NCBI GenBank assembly: GCA_937892405.1
Contig: CALAFS010000132.1
Location: 1 to 16,997 of the forward strand
From: an uncultured Clostridia bacterium
GTDB lineage: Bacteria > Bacillota > Clostridia > Oscillospirales > CAG-272
Length of the DNA: 16,997 nt
Direction: 5' to 3'
Of this stretch, positions 13,973-16,997 are shown piece after piece; positions within the stretch are counted from its first letter, which is position 1, and every line of letters begins with the position of its first letter. The translations under genes were made by a program, and so were the position numbers. The notes under the pieces are model-generated. The model worked only from the letters and a program-made list of their open reading frames with translations. It was not told the origin of the DNA and made no database searches.

Positions 13973-14560
13973 TTGCAAAGAAACATCTGGATATTGTCCA
14001 TCAAAACATCTCTCCCGGAATATTGCCGTAATGCCGGGAGTCTCAGAACAGGCATTTTTGCTTTTGATACCTTTGCAGAGGCGCGGGCGGCACTGCGGAA
14101 AGTTCTGAAGCACTACGCCTATTCCAAGAACAACCTGTTTGACGGGAGCGGATACCTGAACAACTGCGGCAAATACTTTTGGGATGATACCATTGATGAC
14201 GCGCCGAAAGGCGCGCGGCACGTCAGCTCGGAAAAATCCCGACATCTGTATATCCGGGATTTGTTTCATCGCCTGTTTGACGGCGAAGATGTCACCCCGG
14301 AACTGGAGCGGCAGCGCGATAACGGCGCGGTCTTCTTCACTTATGATGACGGGCAGTTCCGCCTGTACGGAGACGAAGGGCACCCGTTTTGGGGGACTGT
14401 CCCGACCATCAAGACCAATATGTTTTCCATGGAGAAGGAACAGAACTATTATCTTTATCTCCACCAATTCTTCGGCGAGGATTATACCTCGGATCTGTAT
14501 ATAGATCTGCAAAAGCCGAGCGAGTTTACAGAGAAAGCGGAAGATTTGCCGAACGTGTAG
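13973..14560 (+). CDS. Uncharacterised 195-residue protein, TTG start
   Basis: The protein begins with TTG at 13973, placed six bases after a perfect AAGGAG (13961-13966). The first in-frame ATG is about 150 codons further on, so TTG is the only sensible start. The N-terminal strand-helix unit RNIWILSIKTSLPEYCR, FDTFAEARAALRKVLKHY looks like a small alpha/beta fold. Later segments are acidic and aromatic (NCGKYFWDDTID, GAVFFTYDDGQFRLYGDEG, YYLYLHQFFGEDY). There is no signal peptide or transmembrane helix. I recognise no family with a known function, although short clostridial hypotheticals with the same N-terminus exist in my recollection. It lies 20 bases after the DUF1963 gene and 19 bases before the SLOG gene, and so is the fourth gene of the operon. 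Confidence 0.75.
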   Translation: MQRNIWILSIKTSLPEYCRNAGSLRTGIFAFDTFAEARAALRKVLKHYAYSKNNLFDGSGYLNNCGKYFWDDTIDDAPKGARHVSSEKSRHLYIRDLFHRLFDGEDVTPELERQRDNGAVFFTYDDGQFRLYGDEGHPFWGTVPTIKTNMFSMEKEQNYYLYLHQFFGEDYTSDLYIDLQKPSEFTEKAEDLPNV

Positions 14561-14579
14561 CAAGAGGGAGCGAAATAGT

Positions 14580-15050
14580 ATGAAAATTCTTTTTATCGGA
14601 GGCTCAAAAACCATCAAGGCGCTGCCGCACGGCGCGATGGAGTTCCTTGATACCAAACTTTCAGAGGGAGATGTCCGGTTTATCGTCGGCGACAGCTTTG
14701 GCGTGGACCGTGCGGCACAGATTTTTCTTGCATCCAAAGGGGCAGATATGAAAGTGTATGCTTCGGAAGGGAGCGTGCGGAACAATCCGTGCAACCTCCC
14801 GGTTGTTGCCGTTCCGGCAGAGGGCTTTCGGGGGCGCGACTTTTACCGGCAAAAAGACATTGCCATGGCATGTGCGGCAACGGAAGGACTCATGATCTGG
14901 GACGGCAAAAGCAAGGGTGCCTATCTGGATACCCACCACCTCCTCTCGCTCGGAAAGCCCGTTACCCTGTTTTTGCGGGGGCGGGAGGAGGCAATACAAT
15001 TTTTTGCGTTAGAACAATATAGAAAATTCATCACAACACGCATTTTATAA
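14580..15050 (+). CDS. SLOG/Rossmann-like nucleotide-sensing protein
   Basis: The 156-residue protein has the features of the SLOG superfamily (SMF/DprA and LOG-like Rossmann fold). These are the first strand and glycine turn ILFIGGSKTI (3-12), FIVGDSFGVDRAAQ (34-47), FYRQKDIAMA (88-97) and GLMIWDGKSKGAYLD (103-117), then GKPVTLF (125-131). Members bind nucleotides or nucleotide-derived signals, and some serve as sensors in bacterial conflict systems. No effector domain is fused, so any output must come from a partner protein. The start has GGGAG nine bases upstream. It is the last gene of the five-gene operon, with a terminator three bases after the stop. Family assignment is by motif and moderately secure; the ligand is unknown. 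Confidence 0.8.
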   Translation: MKILFIGGSKTIKALPHGAMEFLDTKLSEGDVRFIVGDSFGVDRAAQIFLASKGADMKVYASEGSVRNNPCNLPVVAVPAEGFRGRDFYRQKDIAMACAATEGLMIWDGKSKGAYLDTHHLLSLGKPVTLFLRGREEAIQFFALEQYRKFITTRIL

Positions 15051-15052
15051 CG

Positions 15053-15107
15053 ATACCCCTGTCGATGACGACCGCACACGCGACCATTATTGGCGGGGGT
15101 ATTTTTT
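15053..15107 (+). terminator. Terminator of the five-gene operon
   Basis: ATACCCC (15053-15059) pairs with GGGGTAT (15096-15102), directly followed by a run of six T. The large loop can form an inner GTCG/CGAC hairpin (15061-15072). It lies three bases after the SLOG stop codon. The reverse orientation has no T-tract. Confidence 0.75.
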
Positions 15108-15125
15108 ATTTTGATAGCCCGATCG

Positions 15126-15701
15126 TCAGCGATACGGGGACATCGGATTGATCTTACACTGAGGCAGAAGCCAATCCAAGGTTTTATCAAAGCAATCGCA
15201 ACAGAGATGCAGCCGGATTCGCTCCGTGTCGTGTCTGGAGCCGTAACCGATATGATAATCAAAGCCGAAATCCTCCTGATTGTCCCAAAGGTCAAATGCC
15301 TTCCCGCAGACATTGCATCGCTTGAGCGGATAGTCCATCAGATATGCATAGTGTGACGAACCGTCCGCCACTTCGCGAATCGGTATAGAACCGCCGACGA
15401 AACCAAATTCTTCTTCGATCAGGTTCTCGATTTCAAATGTTCGCAGAACCGGGTGAAGGTAAAGCGTCATGACTTCGCGCTTCACCTCCACACGCCCACG
15501 AGGATAATAGTTGTAGGGATGCCCGCCCGTGATGCTTTTCGGCAGCTTTTCCCACTCGATTCTATGGTTAAAATTGTTTCCCGATTTCGAGGAATACGCC
15601 ACCGCCTCGGTTGCGGTACCGTATGCATTGCATGCTACCTTCTTCGTAATCAGCGTATGCTCGCTCGGGTTGTACCAAAAAATCCCCTTATAAAGTGACA
15701 T
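15126..15701 (-). CDS. Uncharacterised protein with NYYPRGRVE motif and C-terminal zinc-finger-like module
   Basis: The 191-residue protein has two parts. Residues 1-100 carry IFWYNPSEHTLI, FNHRIEWEKLP and the motif NYYPRGRVEVK (64-74), typical of a family of small uncharacterised proteins found in clostridial genomes and mobile elements. Residues about 125-191 contain CNVC (129-132) and CCDC (167-170) with histidines between them, a likely zinc-binding module. This second part may recognise nucleic acid or protein, but that is an inference. ATG 15701 is chosen because GGAGG lies about ten bases upstream; the frame remains open to 15848 without a binding site. It is convergent with the five-gene operon and 76 bases from it. 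A weak TACAAT lies upstream near 15760, with no good -35 box. Confidence 0.72.
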   Translation of the reverse strand: MSLYKGIFWYNPSEHTLITKKVACNAYGTATEAVAYSSKSGNNFNHRIEWEKLPKSITGGHPYNYYPRGRVEVKREVMTLYLHPVLRTFEIENLIEEEFGFVGGSIPIREVADGSSHYAYLMDYPLKRCNVCGKAFDLWDNQEDFGFDYHIGYGSRHDTERIRLHLCCDCFDKTLDWLLPQCKINPMSPYR

Positions 15702-15994
15702 AATTCGCCTGCCTCCGTTTACTGCTCTTTTTTGACTATATTGTATCAAACAGGACGGGGCAGAAACGGAACATCGCCTTTTTGCCCTTTGCGATACTGA
15801 GTGATGCCAAATTGTAACGATTTTGCAAACAATGCGTTTTTGGTACACTCAAACGCGAAAAAAGTGTGGAATACAGGGTGAGGGGAAATTTTGCGAGATC
15901 TTTTCAAGGCCGGTTCAGAAGTGCCGATTATTTTGCCAATAGAAGTAAAGGCATATTTTCCTCCTCCGCTCTTTGACAACCGAATAGCGTACTG
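15702..15994. other. Intergenic stretch without a supported gene
   Basis: This segment separates the minus-strand gene from the structured region. It contains only the weak -10-like TACAAT noted for the minus-strand gene and an isolated TTGACA at 15973-15978 that has no -10 box at the correct distance on the plus strand. Frames on both strands lack binding sites and family features. Confidence 0.4.
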
Positions 15995-16244
15995 CCGAGG
16001 GAACTCCCCGGTCCGCCCGAAAGGGCAAGCCCCCGAAAGTGAGCGCCACGACACGGCAAGAGGAAAGTCGACGCCTCTTGCCGCCGAGCGATTCATCACG
16101 GTTTCGGATTCCGTCGGAAACAGGATGGCGGGAGCGGCGATGACAGGATCGGAGTGAATAATGATACTCCCGCATTCGGTGCGGTCTGCCGGCAGGCAGA
16201 AGATGCGGTTTCGTTTTGGGTTGAATGGATACCCGCGAACGCAT
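15995..16244 (+). other. Hairpin-rich non-coding region before the RepA-like gene, candidate RNA or origin
   Basis: At least seven inverted repeats lie in 250 bases. They are CCG-GGG/CCC-CGG with a bulged A (15995-16011); GCCC-GAAA-GGGC, a GNRA tetraloop hairpin (16015-16026); CGGCAAGAGG/CCTCTTGCCG, ten perfect pairs (16054-16083); GTTTC/GAAAC near 16101-16121; GGAGT/ACTCC (16151-16170); TCTGCC/GGCAGA (16185-16200); and a composite ATGCG, TTCG, GGGT stem with ACCC, CGAA, CGCAT (16203-16244). No frame with a binding site covers it. This density suggests a structured RNA, or a replication origin or long leader of the RepA-like gene. I recognise no named RNA class. Confidence 0.55.
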
Positions 16245-16323
16245 TTGTGACTCTCGGTTCCTTGTAAACAGACACGGAACAGATCCTGCGAGATACTCCG
16301 CGGTACGCAAAAAAGAGAACCGC

Positions 16324-16397
16324 TACCGTTGTTCTCAAAATGAGAACGGCGGTAAGAAAACCAGATTCACCGTTGGTATCAAAATGGTACCAACGGT
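16324..16397 (+). repeat. Two related tandem hairpins before the repA-like gene
   Basis: The first hairpin pairs TACCGTTGTTCTCA (16324-16337) with TGAGAACGGCGGTA (16341-16354), 14 pairs including two G-U. The second pairs ACCGTTGGTA (16369-16378) with TACCAACGGT (16388-16397), ten perfect pairs. Both share ACCGTTG, a central TCAAAATG and the final CGGTAA, with centres 44 bases apart. Stem bases differ but remain paired. They end eight bases before GAAAGGA (16405-16411), the ribosome binding site of the next gene, a position suited to operators or RNA control elements. Confidence 0.8.
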
Positions 16398-16416
16398 AAA
16401 AAGCGAAAGGAAAAAC

Positions 16417-16997
16417 ATGAAAAATGTAAAACCTCTTGCTGTCATCGACAGCGAAACCCTAATGAACTCCGAATTCAGGGAGCGCAGATTCTGCGTGGAA
16501 ACGCTGCTCCCGCAGGGGTTATGTATGTTAGCCGGGGCACCAAAGATCGGCAAGTCGTGGATGGCACTCGACCTTGCCCTGCATGTTGCCAAAGGAGAGG
16601 CGCTGTGGGGGCTGAAAGTCCATCCGGGCACCGTTCTCTATCTTTGCCTGGAAGACGGCAACGGACGCATCCACGACCGCCTGAACGCCATCACCGACGA
16701 GGGCGCGGGAAATCTTTTTCTGTCCTTTGAAGCCGATTCGTTGAATGACGGGCTGATTCCGCAGCTGATGAACTTCAAAAAAGAACACCCCGACCTTGCG
16801 CTCATTATCATCGACACCTTTCAGATCATCCGCAAGCCGGGAAACGATACCTCGTATGCAAGCGACTATGAGGAAGTACGACAGGTCAAGCGCCTTGCCG
16901 ACGAGTTGAATCTGACGATTCTGCTGATTCACCATCTGCGCAAAATGGGAGACAGCGATCCGCTGAACAAGATCTCCGGTTCAACGGGCATTTCGGG
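16417..16997 (+). CDS. RepA-like AAA ATPase, 5' part only
   Basis: The gene is cut by the right edge after about 193 codons. Walker A is GAPKIGKS at residues 40-47 and Walker B is ALIIIDTF at 128-135. LLIHHLRK (169-176) and SGSTGISG (187-194) follow, which together match the RecA-fold RepA/AAA_25 family of plasmid replicative helicases and ICE-encoded ATPases. The segment LYLCLEDG (74-81) is the family's strand after the second helix. The ATG at 16417 is preceded by GAAAGGA with five bases between. Members are hexameric 5'-3' helicases of plasmid replication or primase-helicase modules of mobile elements. Together with the hairpin-rich region upstream this suggests a replication module. The full length and any fused primase or DNA-binding domain cannot be judged here. 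Confidence 0.85.
   Translation, partial: MKNVKPLAVIDSETLMNSEFRERRFCVETLLPQGLCMLAGAPKIGKSWMALDLALHVAKGEALWGLKVHPGTVLYLCLEDGNGRIHDRLNAITDEGAGNLFLSFEADSLNDGLIPQLMNFKKEHPDLALIIIDTFQIIRKPGNDTSYASDYEEVRQVKRLADELNLTILLIHHLRKMGDSDPLNKISGSTGIS

Noticed and set aside
15995..16244. OMEGA/HEARO RNA of an IscB-type nuclease or a CRISPR array
   Set aside because: There is no nuclease gene next to it and no regularly spaced direct repeats; the stems differ in sequence.

Overview
The window looks like chromosome, or an integrated element, of a Firmicute of the Clostridia, probably a gut lineage. The signs are canonical sigma-A promoters (TTGACA/TATAAT with 17-base spacers), strong AGGAGG-type ribosome binding sites, a homologue of the Firmicute-specific polymerase PolC, and clostridial-type intrinsic terminators. 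No rRNA, tRNA, CRISPR array or intact insertion sequence is visible. By eye, the segment from about 5600 to 9400 is more AT-rich than its flanks, as expected for an imported defence cassette.

Left part, all on the minus strand: the 5' part of a gene for a secreted beta-helix-like protein (1-686) with a perfect consensus promoter and a long structured leader; an AbiEi/AbiEii toxin-antitoxin pair (1019-2466) with a palindrome over its promoter; and a two-gene operon (2642-5112) of a radical SAM/SPASM-like enzyme overlapping by four bases with a membrane protein whose cytoplasmic tail carries a (Cys-Ala)5 repeat. The coupling suggests a maturase and its protein substrate.

Middle, plus strand: a non-coding stretch of about 800 bases (5113-5927) with a GC-rich hairpin element, an orphan terminator and nested hairpins, then mcrB and mcrC of a modification-dependent type IV restriction system. 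The mcrB N-terminus resembles the ScoMcrA-like head domain. Downstream is a truncated MobC-like relaxosome gene with three hairpins, which reads as the scar of a conjugative element.

Right part: five closely packed plus-strand genes (9880-15050) with a promoter at one end and a terminator at the other. They encode a 66-residue triple-repeat protein, a PolC-derived protein that has lost most PHP ligands and the first polymerase catalytic aspartates, a protein with a C-terminal YwqG/DUF1963 domain, an unrecognised 195-residue protein and a SLOG/Rossmann-like protein. This pseudo-polymerase operon is the best candidate for an undescribed system. It is followed by a minus-strand gene with a C-terminal zinc-finger-like module, then about 700 bases of hairpin-rich non-coding DNA that ends in two related tandem hairpins directly before the ribosome binding site of a RepA-like AAA ATPase, cut by the right edge. 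This last part suggests the start of a plasmid- or ICE-like replication module.
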